Source: an uncultured Clostridia bacterium (GTDB lineage Bacteria; Bacillota; Clostridia; TANB77; CAG-508). From it: a stretch of 52,839 nucleotides of DNA. Within the stretch, counting starts at the first letter, position 1. The number at the start of each line of letters is the position of its first letter. The position numbers and the translations under genes were made by a program. The stretch lies in NCBI GenBank assembly GCA_934148985.1, contig CAKPDO010000006.1, positions 1 through 52,839 on the forward strand, given 5' to 3'. Shown here piece after piece: positions 42,854-51,882 of the stretch. The notes below the pieces were generated by a model. It ran no database searches. It was not told the DNA's origin and saw only the letters and a list, made by a program, of their open reading frames with translations.

Positions 42854-43570
42854 ATGGGAACACCACACAATAATGCCGAAATCGGCCAAATCGCAAAAAA
42901 TGTAATTATGCCAGGCGACCCAAATAGAGCTAAACTGATTGCTGAAAAATATTTAGATAACTATAAATTAGTAAATGATGTTAGAGGAATTTACACTCTT
43001 ACTGGAACATACAAAGGAAAAGAAGTCACAATTATGGCCTCTGGTATGGGAATGCCAAGTATGGGAATTTATTCATATGAACTTTTTAAATACTACGATG
43101 TAGATAACATTATACGAATTGGTTCATGTGGAGCTATGGTCCCAGAACTTGATATGTTTGACATTATACTTAGCAAAGAAGTTTTTACAGAAGGAAATTA
43201 TGCACTAACTTTCGCAAGTGAAAATAATCACATCGTAAAATCAAGTGATATTTTAAATGAAAAAATTATTAATACTGCCAAACAAAAAAATCAAAAATTA
43301 ATTATCGGAAATACTATTTGTTCTGAAGTTTTTGATGAATATATTTTAAAACTTGATGAATACAAAAACAGAATTCCATCTGATTTTAACCCCGTTTCAG
43401 TTGAAATGGAAGCTTTTGCACTTCTTTACAATGCTTTTAAATTAGGCAAATGTGCCAGCTGCCTTATGACTGTTGTTGATTCTACTTTTAAAAATACCCA
43501 CGCCTCTTCAGAAGAAAGAGAACGTGGTTTAAGTAAAATGATTGAACTTGCTTTGGATAGTGTTCTTTAG
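42854..43570 (+). CDS. deoD: Purine nucleoside phosphorylase, DeoD type
   Basis: 238 residues. MGTPHNNAEIGQIAKNVIMPGDPNRAK, ASGMGMPSMGIYSYELF, IRIGSCGAM and VSVEMEAFALL are the hexameric DeoD blocks; shown motifs cover the phosphate and purine sites. It cleaves purine nucleosides with phosphate to base and ribose-1-phosphate. AAGGAGG precedes ATG; own promoter. The gene is followed by a tandem repeat array instead of a hairpin terminator. Confidence 0.95.
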   Translation: MGTPHNNAEIGQIAKNVIMPGDPNRAKLIAEKYLDNYKLVNDVRGIYTLTGTYKGKEVTIMASGMGMPSMGIYSYELFKYYDVDNIIRIGSCGAMVPELDMFDIILSKEVFTEGNYALTFASENNHIVKSSDILNEKIINTAKQKNQKLIIGNTICSEVFDEYILKLDEYKNRIPSDFNPVSVEMEAFALLYNAFKLGKCASCLMTVVDSTFKNTHASSEERERGLSKMIELALDSVL

Positions 43571-43579
43571 GGCATTTGA

Positions 43580-43676
43580 GCTCATTTGGGACCTAGTCTT
43601 TTTTGGGCACTGCTTATTTGGGACCGGGTCCTTTTTGGGCAATTGCTCATTTAGGACCGGGTCTTTTTTGGGCACT
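43580..43676. repeat. Three tandem 32-33-bp units of the GGGACCGG family
   Basis: Units start at 43580, 43612 and 43645, each reading GCTCATTTGGGACC or a close variant, followed by GGGTCYTTTTTGGGCA. The units fill the gap between deoD and yunB. Unlike the palindromic copies elsewhere, these are direct repeats of one arm. Confidence 0.9.
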
Positions 43677-43679
43677 TTA

Positions 43680-44379
43680 TTAAAAATCAAAATAATTTTC
43701 TGGAATTTCTCCCACAATTAGGTTTTCCAAAAGCAATACTTGGTTAGACACACTTGTACCTATATTTTCATACGGTGTCAAAATATCAACATTGCAATCA
43801 ATTTGTAAATATACTCTATGTATAGTTTGATTTATTCCCTGTGATACAAACTCACTTTTAACATCAGTATTAACCTTTCCAACTGATGACAGTCCGATTG
43901 GTATATTAGGGCCAATACTTGAAAGAAGTTTACTACCCGTAAAACTTCCAAGGGAAATTTTTATTTTTGTGTCTTCATGGTTATTTAAAGATTTTTGAAT
44001 ATTTATCGCAATATCTGATGTTATCTCATTTATTGTAATGATATTAGCTCCAATAAATTTAATGTTCCCGATTAGCATCTTTTTCTATTTTAAACAAATC
44101 TTCATATTCATAATTTGACATAACTTTTGTAGATTCCTCATTTGTAACAATTGTTGCTATTTCATGTGCTCTTTCTTCACATAAAGTCCTAAAAATAGGG
44201 TCGACTGACTTATATAATATATTAAAAGTAAAAATGGCAATTAAAATAATAATAACCATAGCTATCATTTTATTGCCATTTTTTTTATTATATTTATACG
44301 AATTATTTTTTTTCTTAAAAATATTTAGTCGATTTCTAGAATAAATTTTATATAACGACTTGTTCTCTTGCATTTTCAT
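43680..44379 (-). CDS. yunB: Sporulation protein YunB, interrupted by a +1 shift at a CGG codon
   Basis: 103 codons from ATG 44379 give a basic start, one membrane segment (MIAMVIIILIAIFTFNILY) and the ERAHEIATIVTNE segment. After KDAN comes CGG (44068-44070), and the zero frame stops three codons later; skipping one C gives GNIKFIGANIITINEITSD and 129 residues to 43680, with GSFTGSKLLSSIGPNIPI and VNTDVKSEFVSQGINQTIH, the YunB core. Total 232 residues, normal. YunB is made in the mother cell in Bacillus; its role is unclear. The start overlaps the end of the SPOCS-LysM gene by 32 bases. Confidence 0.9.
44068..44070 (-). other. In-frame CGG at the yunB reading-frame break
   Basis: Zero frame: GCT AAT CGG GAA CAT TAA. 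Dropping one C gives AAT GGG AAC ATT AAA TTT, i.e. NGNIKF, at the conserved Gly of the (D/N)GxI segment. Confidence 0.9.
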
Positions 44380-45928
44380 TATTTTCTTTCTTTACATACT
44401 TAAATTTTGGAATATAAATCTTTTGCCCAATTGCTATTACATTTTCGTCCTCAATTCCATTCATTCTTGCTAGCTCATCTACAGTGCTTCCGAATCTTTT
44501 TGCAATTTTCCATAGAGAATCTCCTGGTTTGGCTATATATAAAATTAAACTATCATAATCTTCATCTTGCTCACTTTGTTCATTTGATAGTTCAACATTA
44601 TCAATTATGTTAATGCTTGAATTTCTATCTGTTTTTGTATCTACTGAAAGTTCAACCTCACAAGATGCCTCGCCTCTTGATTGTATTTCAAAATTCGTGC
44701 TTGCTATACCAATTTCCGTGTCTACACTTATTTTATCACTTCTAGTTTCATTATCGACAGAAATTTCAAATGGCATTTTAGCGCTTCTAGAATTTACTAT
44801 TGAATCATTTGTAAAAATAAAGTTTAAATTCAAGTCGCCTTTATACTTTATTTTTGAATTTGTAATCTCTGTATTTATAAGATTTGGCGTAACTTCAACA
44901 TCTAAAAGACTTCCCTCTTGAACATCTGGAACTTGAAGCTCATCTTTAACAGTTATTTCTTTTAATGTTTCGCATTTGTCTGTTGATGATGAAATCCTTT
45001 TTTGAGAAAATTCCAAATTACATGTTGGGCTATATAAGTCTTGTATTAAATTTATCTGTTTTTTCTCATATGTCATACAGCTTTCTTCAATTTCTAATTC
45101 AATATAAATAGAATGTTCTTCTACTGGATTTGGCCTACATAATATATTTTTTATTTCATAATTTACGTCACATATATTTTCTTCAGAAACATTTTGTATA
45201 TCAATAAACCCTACAACTGGTATTCTTCCTGTAGTTCTTCCAATTCTATTGTCTTCTGTTAAATACATTATTTTTATCTCTGCTTCCGCCTTGGCTAAAA
45301 CTTTGTTATAACTAATTTTTATGTCTTTATCAACCAAATTTATGTCTAGTTTTAAAATTTCGGCAAGTTCATCATTTTGTTCTACTTTTAATGTGTCTTT
45401 TGCATAAACCGATGTTTTACCACTTCCAATTAATGAATTTACTTCAAAACTTTCTTGTAAAGTCTGTATATCTTCAATATTAGTTATTTTATTTATCATT
45501 TCTACATCTTCATTCGAATAAATTCTAATATTTGCTTCAATACTAGCTTTTATTGCTATTTTTCTTCCATTTATTACTTTACATTCTATATCTTTTAAAG
45601 TACATTTTGTTTTTAGAGTCATTCCCTCTCTTGCTCCTTGAACTGCAACACTTTCCGAAAAATCTAAATTGCAATTTAAAGCTCTTAAATTGTCTTCTTT
45701 GCTATCTGGCAAATACATTATATATGTATTTATATTTCCTTCTAATTTAACTTTGTCTTCTGCTATTTCTTTTTTATATATACATACATTTCCCGATACA
45801 TTTATTGTATTCAAAATGTCTGGCTTTGAATCAGGAACTATCATATCACTATTTACAAAAATTAATTCCTTTTTTTCAGCTACCAGCTTATTGATACATA
45901 TATTTTCTTTGCTTACTTGTACCTCCAT
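44348..45928 (-). CDS. SPOCS (DUF3794) and LysM domain protein, spore-coat type
   Basis: 526 residues. Two or three SPOCS/DUF3794 modules (characteristic VPDSKPDILNTINVSG at ~31-46 and VKDELQVPDVQEGSL at ~330-344) and a C-terminal LysM domain (IAKPGDSLWKIAKRFG, then IGQKIYIPK, ~465-512). This architecture is found in clostridial spore coat or cortex-associated proteins with SafA/SpoVID-like roles. The ribosome binding site AGGAGG is part of a 14-bp hairpin (45940-45973). The stop overlaps the start of yunB, a second sporulation gene, so both are likely co-expressed in the mother cell. Confidence 0.88.
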   Translation of the reverse strand: MEVQVSKENICINKLVAEKKELIFVNSDMIVPDSKPDILNTINVSGNVCIYKKEIAEDKVKLEGNINTYIMYLPDSKEDNLRALNCNLDFSESVAVQGAREGMTLKTKCTLKDIECKVINGRKIAIKASIEANIRIYSNEDVEMINKITNIEDIQTLQESFEVNSLIGSGKTSVYAKDTLKVEQNDELAEILKLDINLVDKDIKISYNKVLAKAEAEIKIMYLTEDNRIGRTTGRIPVVGFIDIQNVSEENICDVNYEIKNILCRPNPVEEHSIYIELEIEESCMTYEKKQINLIQDLYSPTCNLEFSQKRISSSTDKCETLKEITVKDELQVPDVQEGSLLDVEVTPNLINTEITNSKIKYKGDLNLNFIFTNDSIVNSRSAKMPFEISVDNETRSDKISVDTEIGIASTNFEIQSRGEASCEVELSVDTKTDRNSSINIIDNVELSNEQSEQDEDYDSLILYIAKPGDSLWKIAKRFGSTVDELARMNGIEDENVIAIGQKIYIPKFKYVKKENNENAREQVVI

Positions 45929-45939
45929 AAATTAAAAAC

Positions 45940-45973
45940 CTCCTAATATAATTTACTATAATTATATTAGGAG
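45940..45973 (-). promoter_or_regulatory. Hairpin that combines a terminator with the SPOCS-LysM ribosome binding site
   Basis: CTCCTAATATAATT and AATTATATTAGGAG form a perfect 14-bp stem with loop TACTAT; the right arm in the mRNA contains AGGAGG, the SD of the downstream gene, and TTTTTAATTT follows. Formation of the hairpin would both end transcription from the CBS gene and hide the SD. Confidence 0.7.
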
Positions 45974-45992
45974 ATTTTTAAATTATTCAAAA

Positions 45993-46442
45993 TTAACGAC
46001 AATTCTTTATCGAGCCTTTACAATCACATATATTTTCCAATGTGTTTGTAAAATTTTTATCACCAATTTGTTCTCCGTGATTAGCTAGGTCCCCCATCGT
46101 TAAAATTCCAACCATTTGATTTTGTTCATTAACAACCGGTACTCTTCTTATTTGATTTTGTGACATCGTTTTTTCTACTTGACAAATATCTTCTTTGCAT
46201 CCACAAGTACATACATTTTTGGTCATAACTTCACTTACAGGCGTTTCCTTATAATTTTTGTTACATGCAACTGTTCTTAACACAATATCTCTATCAGTTA
46301 TTAATCCTACAACGCATTTATTATCATCACATACCGGAATACATCCTACATGATTTTCATTCATTATTCGTGCAACATCATATACTTTACAATCTGGCTT
46401 TACATAGCATACATCTTGGCACATACATTCATCGACTTTCAT
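45993..46442 (-). CDS. Two-CBS-domain protein with many cysteines
   Basis: 149 residues. Two CBS domains: VKPDCKVYDVARIMNENHVG, then LITDRDIVLRT; and VEKTMSQNQIRRVPVV, then VGILTMGDLANHG. Such stand-alone proteins bind adenine nucleotides and sense energy state. It has about ten cysteines, some paired (MCQDVC, CTCGCKEDIC, CDCKGSIKNC), which is unusual for the family and could bind metal or form redox pairs. Confidence 0.88.
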   Translation of the reverse strand: MKVDECMCQDVCYVKPDCKVYDVARIMNENHVGCIPVCDDNKCVVGLITDRDIVLRTVACNKNYKETPVSEVMTKNVCTCGCKEDICQVEKTMSQNQIRRVPVVNEQNQMVGILTMGDLANHGEQIGDKNFTNTLENICDCKGSIKNCR

Positions 46443-46624
46443 TTTTGGTTCTTCCTTTCATTTTTATAAATTTGAGCAATTTTTTTATTGCTTAAATTTA
46501 TTTTTTCAAAAAATAAAAAAAATATACTGGAAAAGAAACCATCTTTCTCAGTATATTTATTATTTTTTAAATTATATCTTTGGTTATATTTCTTATACGT
46601 TATATTTTTATACATTTTCCAAAT

Positions 46625-47470
46625 TTATCCAATTTGTGCAATTATAACTCTATCATTTTCACATAAATCTTTTATACAATGTATATTTACATATCTTTTC
46701 TTCTTTTCCAATATTTGTTTAACTGCATTTTTTTGGTTATAGCCAATTTCTAAACATAAATATCCTTGTCTGTTTAAAAATTTATGTCCATCTTCTGAAA
46801 TTCTTTTGTAAAAATCCAACCCATCTTTTCCGCCATCTAGTGCAAGTTTGGGCTCATTTTGTACATCTTTTGATAATGTCTTTATTGTGTCTGTTTCGAT
46901 ATAAGGTGGATTTGATACTATTATATCAAATTTTTTTCCCTTTAATTTATCAAACAAATTGGATTCTATAAATTCTATGTTATTTTTCACGCCATTTAAT
47001 TCTGCATTTGTCTTTGCAATTTCTATTGCTTTTGGGCTTATATCTGTTGCACATATATGTACATTTTTTACATATTTTGCAAGAGATACTGCAATTGCTC
47101 CACTTCCTGTACATAGGTCTAATATTGTAGGATTGGCAATTTTTTCTGCAATTTCTATTACCTTTTCCACTAAAATCTCTGTGTCAGCTCTTGGAATTAA
47201 TACATCTTTGGTTACTAGAAAATTTAATTTCATAAATTCTTGCTTTCCAGTTATATATTGAAGTGGCTCTCCTAATATAAGTCTTTTTACATTTTTTATA
47301 TATTTATCTCTTTGGATATTAGTAACTTCTTCTTTGTCATATATCATTAAATATTCTTTGGATTTTTTTAAAGTTGCTTGTAATAACATTCTTGCTTTGT
47401 TTTTGGGAGCATCTATGTTTTCATTTTTTAACATTATTACTGCTTGGTTTAATAGTTCTTTAATTGTCAT
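46625..47470 (-). CDS. prmC: Release-factor glutamine methyltransferase PrmC
   Basis: 281 residues. N-terminal helical domain, then a class I methyltransferase domain with LDLCTGSGAIAVSLAKY (motif I), ATDISPKAIEIAK, and the signature IVSNPPYIE (NPPY, ~residue 187). It methylates the Gln of the GGQ motif of RF1/RF2 with S-adenosylmethionine. The 182-base gap downstream, to the CBS gene, shows a weak hairpin (TATACTGGAAAAGAAACCATCTTTCTCAGTATA) that may be its terminator. Confidence 0.95.
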   Translation of the reverse strand: MTIKELLNQAVIMLKNENIDAPKNKARMLLQATLKKSKEYLMIYDKEEVTNIQRDKYIKNVKRLILGEPLQYITGKQEFMKLNFLVTKDVLIPRADTEILVEKVIEIAEKIANPTILDLCTGSGAIAVSLAKYVKNVHICATDISPKAIEIAKTNAELNGVKNNIEFIESNLFDKLKGKKFDIIVSNPPYIETDTIKTLSKDVQNEPKLALDGGKDGLDFYKRISEDGHKFLNRQGYLCLEIGYNQKNAVKQILEKKKRYVNIHCIKDLCENDRVIIAQIG

Positions 47471-47481
47471 TTTTTCCCCCT

Positions 47482-48120
47482 CTATTTATCTTTCAATAAG
47501 TCTTTTCCACCTTTCAAATAATCCCATCCAGAAAATATAGTTGCAATAACACAAATAATAAGCATTGTTGTTGATAATATATTAATTACAAATTGTCCGG
47601 TTGTCATGTAAAATAATGCTGATGAAGAAAGTGCTTCGATTTCATTTGATGTTCTAAATATAAATTGTCCAAACGAAAATTTATCTATAAAACATAATAT
47701 TATGGCTATCATTTGAGTTACAGTTTTTAGTTTTCCCCACATTGATGCTGCAATAACTTCTCCTCCTTTTTGTGAAGCAATTAATCTATAACCAGAAACT
47801 ACAAATTCTCTGAATAATATTATTATTGGAATCCAAGCTGGTATTTTTCCAAAGTCTACTAACATTATTAATGCTGCTAATACAAGTATTTTGTCTGCAA
47901 TTGGGTCTAAAAATTTTCCAAATGTCGTTACTAAATTTCTAGACCTTGCAATTGTACCATCTAATTTATCTGTTATAGATGCTATTATAAATATTAAATC
48001 TATTATTAAATATGTAATTGGTATTCCTAAAAATTCTCCTTGTATGTTAAAAAATGGAATTATAACCATAATTGGTACAAGTATTATTCTAAATATTGTT
48101 AATTTATTTGGTAAATTCAT
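47482..48120 (-). CDS. pgsA: CDP-diacylglycerol-glycerol-3-phosphate 3-phosphatidyltransferase
   Basis: 212 residues, polytopic. The CDP-alcohol phosphatidyltransferase signature D-G-x2-A-R-x8-G-x3-D-x3-D is visible as DGTIARSRNLVTTFGKFLDPIADK. It makes phosphatidylglycerol phosphate at the membrane. MNLPNKLTIFRIILVP is the typical start. It begins one base after the ctpA stop. Confidence 0.95.
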   Translation of the reverse strand: MNLPNKLTIFRIILVPIMVIIPFFNIQGEFLGIPITYLIIDLIFIIASITDKLDGTIARSRNLVTTFGKFLDPIADKILVLAALIMLVDFGKIPAWIPIIILFREFVVSGYRLIASQKGGEVIAASMWGKLKTVTQMIAIILCFIDKFSFGQFIFRTSNEIEALSSSALFYMTTGQFVINILSTTMLIICVIATIFSGWDYLKGGKDLLKDK

Positions 48121-48121
48121 G

Positions 48122-49366
48122 TCAATTTTCCTCTCCTAAAATTTCTATAGCTTTTTGAAGTTGTGTGTCTTCTTCTCTTGTTACAGAATATACACTTTTT
48201 ACTGTATCTGGAAGTTTTACTTCTTCATTAGGTGTAATTCCAACTTTATGTATTGTTGTTCCTTTTGGAGTGTAGTATTCTTCTGTTGTTATCTTTAAAC
48301 CACTTCCATCTGCTAAAGATAATAAAGTTTGAATTATTCCTTTTCCATATGTTTTTGTTCCTATAATTTTTGCCCTTTCATTATCTTGTAAACTACATGC
48401 TAATATTTCTGAAGCACTTGCCGAATTTTCATTTGTAATTACGACAACTGGCATTGTAAATTCAGGTTTATTTTTAGAATAAGTTACTTCTTTTTTATTA
48501 TTATTATCTACTGTAGATATTATTGTTTGGCCTTTTTCTAATAACATATCTGCAATATCTGTTGCTTCATTTACAATTCCGCCACCATTGTTACGTAAGT
48601 CTATAATTATTTTTTTTGCGCCTTTGTTTTGCAATTCTTCTATTTTTTCTTTAAAATCATTTGCTGTGTCTTCATCAAAACTTGGTATTTTTAAATATCC
48701 AATGTTATTTTCAAGCATTTCTATTGTAATAGGATTTGTGTTTATTCTCTCCCTTTTTATTTCTAGCTCAATTTTTTCGTCATTTCTTTGTATTACTAAT
48801 TTTACTTTAGTTCCTTCTTCGCCTTTTATATAATCAGCAATTTTATCAAAATCTTCATACGTATATTCTGTTCCATCTACACTTATAATTTGGTCACCAG
48901 CTTTTATACCGGCTTTTTCAGCTGGACTTTCTGGAATTGGATAATATACTACTACTCTACCAGAATTTTCGTCAGCTACCATATATATACCTATTCCAAC
49001 AAAATTTCCTGTTATATTTTCTGTATATGCTTCCATTTCGTCTTTTGGAATATATTCAGTGTATTCATCTCCTAAAGCTGATACATATCCTTTTACAGCT
49101 CCATCTTTCAATTTTTCATCATCAATATTGTCTTTCCACAAATAATATTTATTTATTGTTGTTTTTATTTTTTTCAAATATTTTTCTATTTCAGAAGTTT
49201 TAGCTGTATCTTCACTACTTTCAGAAGATACTGTATCAAATATTGAAACTAGTGATGTATTACTAAAATACGTATATAATGAAAATGTTGTTATCATAAA
49301 TGTAACAAATGCCGTTAATACAACTAACATTATTGTTTTATATATTCTATTTTTTTTATTTTCCAT
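48122..49366 (-). CDS. ctpA: S41 family carboxyl-terminal processing peptidase
   Basis: 414 residues. Membrane anchor (MLVVLTAFVTFMITTFSLY-like, ~12-32), PDZ domain (AGIKAGDQIISVDG, ~150), and the S41 protease domain with ENSASASEILACSLQDN (catalytic Ser) and GTKTYGKGIIQ (catalytic Lys). Close to CtpA/CtpB; CtpB acts in SigK activation during sporulation, CtpA in wall-linked proteolysis, and sequence alone does not separate them. The gene lies after two M23 hydrolases that may be its substrates. Confidence 0.92.
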   Translation of the reverse strand: MENKKNRIYKTIMLVVLTAFVTFMITTFSLYTYFSNTSLVSIFDTVSSESSEDTAKTSEIEKYLKKIKTTINKYYLWKDNIDDEKLKDGAVKGYVSALGDEYTEYIPKDEMEAYTENITGNFVGIGIYMVADENSGRVVVYYPIPESPAEKAGIKAGDQIISVDGTEYTYEDFDKIADYIKGEEGTKVKLVIQRNDEKIELEIKRERINTNPITIEMLENNIGYLKIPSFDEDTANDFKEKIEELQNKGAKKIIIDLRNNGGGIVNEATDIADMLLEKGQTIISTVDNNNKKEVTYSKNKPEFTMPVVVITNENSASASEILACSLQDNERAKIIGTKTYGKGIIQTLLSLADGSGLKITTEEYYTPKGTTIHKVGITPNEEVKLPDTVKSVYSVTREEDTQLQKAIEILGEEN

Positions 49367-49427
49367 TGTTTTATCTGCTTAAATTATCTAAGCAACCTCC
49401 TTATTAATCTTTCTAACTTTTAATTTT

Positions 49428-50687
49428 TTATGGTAAATATGGTATAGGATTTACCGGTCTAAAACTATTTGCAAGTGTTCTTACTTCGAAATGCAAATGT
49501 GTTCCCGTAGAATTTCCTGTTGAGCCAACAGTTCCAATTACTTGCCCTTGTGAAACTTTTTGCCCCGGTATAACTTTTCTAGATCCAGCAAGCATATGTG
49601 CATATAATGTAATTGTTCCATCTCCATGATTTATCATTACATATTCACCATAACTTCTATAGCTTCCATCTGGATTCTTTATAGCTGTAGATGTTATTAC
49701 AGTTCCACTTTTTACTGCTACCACATTTTTACCTGTTACTCCAATATTCACATCTACTCCAGTATGACCTGCATATGATGGATATGATAAAACTCTAATA
49801 TTAGATTTGCTGCATCCTTGAACAGGGAATATATATCCAGCCGAACTTGGAGAAGTATTTTGCGATGAATTTGAAGAATTATTGTTTGATGAACTAGAAG
49901 AATTGTTTCTTTTTGCTGCCTCTTCTCTTGCTTTTCTTTCTCTTTCTAGTCTTTCGGCTTCTTCTTTTGCTAGTCTTTGTAATTCTTTATCTATTTTTGC
50001 CTTATCTTCAAGCATCTCTTCTATTTCTTTTTGTGTCTTTTTTTCATCTGCCGAAAGCTGACTTGCTTTTTCCTCTTTTTCTTTTTTTGCTGTTTTAAGA
50101 GCATTAGCTTTTGCCGATTTAGTACTTTTTGCATCATCTAAATTTTTTTTACTACTTTCCAATTTAGTTTTCTCTTCTTCTAATTGCTTTTGATGGTCTT
50201 CCACTTGCTGAATCATTTCTGTGTCATAATTAATTAATTCAGACACCATAAAACAACTAGATATAAAATCTGTTAGTCCATTTGATGAAAGTATTACATC
50301 TAAAAATGATATATCTCCATTTTCATACATAGTCACTATTCTTTCATCTAAAGCTGCCTGTTGTCTTTCTTGTTCTTCTTCATCTTCTTTTATCTTTTTT
50401 TCATCATCTTTTATTTGTTTTTGCAAATCCGAAATTTGAGAATCAAGTTCATCAATTTCATCTTGATAATCCGCTATTTTAGACATTAACGATTCTACTT
50501 CATTTAATGTATCTGATTTTTCTTTTTGAATGTCTTCCAAGTCATCTTTAGCCTGTGAAATTGAATTATTCAAATTTGTTTTTTCATTTTGTAAGTCTGT
50601 TTTATTGCTTGCCATACTTATATTAGTATATGTTACCATATTTATAATTATTAATCCAACTATTAGTACCTTTAAATATTTTATCAT
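49428..50687 (-). CDS. M23 peptidase with long coiled coil (EnvC/PcsB-like), second copy
   Basis: 419 residues. Signal peptide, two coiled-coil stretches (~residues 27-115 and ~160-260) split by a helical segment SFLDVILSSNGLTDFISSCFM, a low-complexity Ser/Asn linker (SSSSSNNNSSNSS), and a C-terminal M23 domain with GHTGVDVNIG, MINHGDGTITLYAHM and GTHLHFEVR (HxxxD and HxH zinc ligands). The layout matches peptidoglycan hydrolases activated by FtsEX. It is encoded just after another such gene and ftsX. Confidence 0.92.
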   Translation of the reverse strand: MIKYLKVLIVGLIIINMVTYTNISMASNKTDLQNEKTNLNNSISQAKDDLEDIQKEKSDTLNEVESLMSKIADYQDEIDELDSQISDLQKQIKDDEKKIKEDEEEQERQQAALDERIVTMYENGDISFLDVILSSNGLTDFISSCFMVSELINYDTEMIQQVEDHQKQLEEEKTKLESSKKNLDDAKSTKSAKANALKTAKKEKEEKASQLSADEKKTQKEIEEMLEDKAKIDKELQRLAKEEAERLERERKAREEAAKRNNSSSSSNNNSSNSSQNTSPSSAGYIFPVQGCSKSNIRVLSYPSYAGHTGVDVNIGVTGKNVVAVKSGTVITSTAIKNPDGSYRSYGEYVMINHGDGTITLYAHMLAGSRKVIPGQKVSQGQVIGTVGSTGNSTGTHLHFEVRTLANSFRPVNPIPYLP

Positions 50688-50719
50688 AACAAAATTCCTC
50701 TCTTTTATCTAAAAGTATT

Positions 50720-51865
50720 TTAATGTTCTGGTATTGAAACATAGTCTAATGGATTCACAGTTTCTCCATTTACTCTTATTTCAAAATGAGCATGCGGTCC
50801 TGTTGAATATCCTGTTGACCCTACCTTTAGAACTACATCTCCTGCTTTTACCTCTTGTCCTACTTGTGCAATAATTTGTGAACCATGTGCATATAGTGTT
50901 TGAACTCCTCCGCCATGGTCAATTATTACCATATTTCCATATGCTGCATTATACTCTGCTTTTACTACTATTCCATCAGCCATTGCTGTGAAATCATCTC
51001 CAATTGTAGCCGATATGTCTACTCCTGTATGAAGTTTATAAATTCCTGTTATAGGATGTACTCTCATGCCATAATTAGATGTTATTGTATAATGACCATT
51101 TATTGGCCACTGCATTGTTCCTCCTTTGTATTCATCTCCAAATGTTATTACTTTTGCTAAGCTTTTTATCTCAGCCTCAATTGCATTTATTTGATTATTA
51201 TATTCATCAATTTTTGCTTGTATTTCTTGTTCTTCTTGGCTAAGCTTTTCTATATAATTTTGTCTTAAAAGCTTTGTATTTTCTAAAGCAATTTGTGTTT
51301 TTTGCTGGTTTGACTTTTCTTTTTCAAGTCCTGCCTTTTCTTCGTCCAAGTTTTGCTTTGTTTCGTCTATTTGTTTTATTTGATTATTTACAAGCTCTAA
51401 TAAATCTGTATCATATGCTGCAAGTTCTGTTATTAGGTAATAACTAGATATAAAATCTGATATACTATTTGATTTTAATATAACATCTAAATAACTAGTA
51501 TTTCCTGTTTCATACATTTCAACAATTCTTGCATCTAATAATTTTTTTTGCTCATTATATTTTTTTGTTGTTTCTTCTAATTCTTTTTGAATTTTTGATA
51601 TTTCTTTTTCTTTTTCAGATATTTCATTGTTTAATTTTTCTAAGTTTTCTGATGTTTCGTTAATACTTTCATCTAATTTTTGTATTTTTTGTAAGCTTTC
51701 CGTTAATTCATTGTTTACATCATTTAACTTGCTACTATTTTCATCTATTTGAGATTGTATTTCATTTTTTTGATTCTGTAATTCATTTAAATCTGCACCG
51801 TATGAAACAAAAGAAATTGCGCAAACTAATGTAAATATAATTGAAATTTTATATATTTTGCGCAT
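50720..51865 (-). CDS. M23 peptidase with coiled coil (EnvC/PcsB-like), first copy
   Basis: About 381 residues. Signal peptide (IYKISIIFTLVCAISFVSYG), a long coiled coil (~24-235) interrupted by SYLDVILKSNSISDFISSYYL, and an M23 domain with LHTGVDISATIG, VIIDHGGGVQTLYAHGS and GPHAHFEIRVNG. ATG 51865 is used because AAAGGAGG lies upstream; an ATG at 51883 overlaps ftsX. As it directly follows ftsX, it is the best candidate for the FtsX-controlled hydrolase. Clear paralogue of the next gene. Confidence 0.92.
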   Translation of the reverse strand: MRKIYKISIIFTLVCAISFVSYGADLNELQNQKNEIQSQIDENSSKLNDVNNELTESLQKIQKLDESINETSENLEKLNNEISEKEKEISKIQKELEETTKKYNEQKKLLDARIVEMYETGNTSYLDVILKSNSISDFISSYYLITELAAYDTDLLELVNNQIKQIDETKQNLDEEKAGLEKEKSNQQKTQIALENTKLLRQNYIEKLSQEEQEIQAKIDEYNNQINAIEAEIKSLAKVITFGDEYKGGTMQWPINGHYTITSNYGMRVHPITGIYKLHTGVDISATIGDDFTAMADGIVVKAEYNAAYGNMVIIDHGGGVQTLYAHGSQIIAQVGQEVKAGDVVLKVGSTGYSTGPHAHFEIRVNGETVNPLDYVSIPEH

Positions 51866-51882
51866 CTTTCTTCCTCCTTTCA

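Noticed and set aside
43580..43676. Three repeated ~33-bp units, considered as a CRISPR array
   Set aside because: Units are adjacent with no unique spacers, and no cas genes are present; they match the intergenic repeat family.
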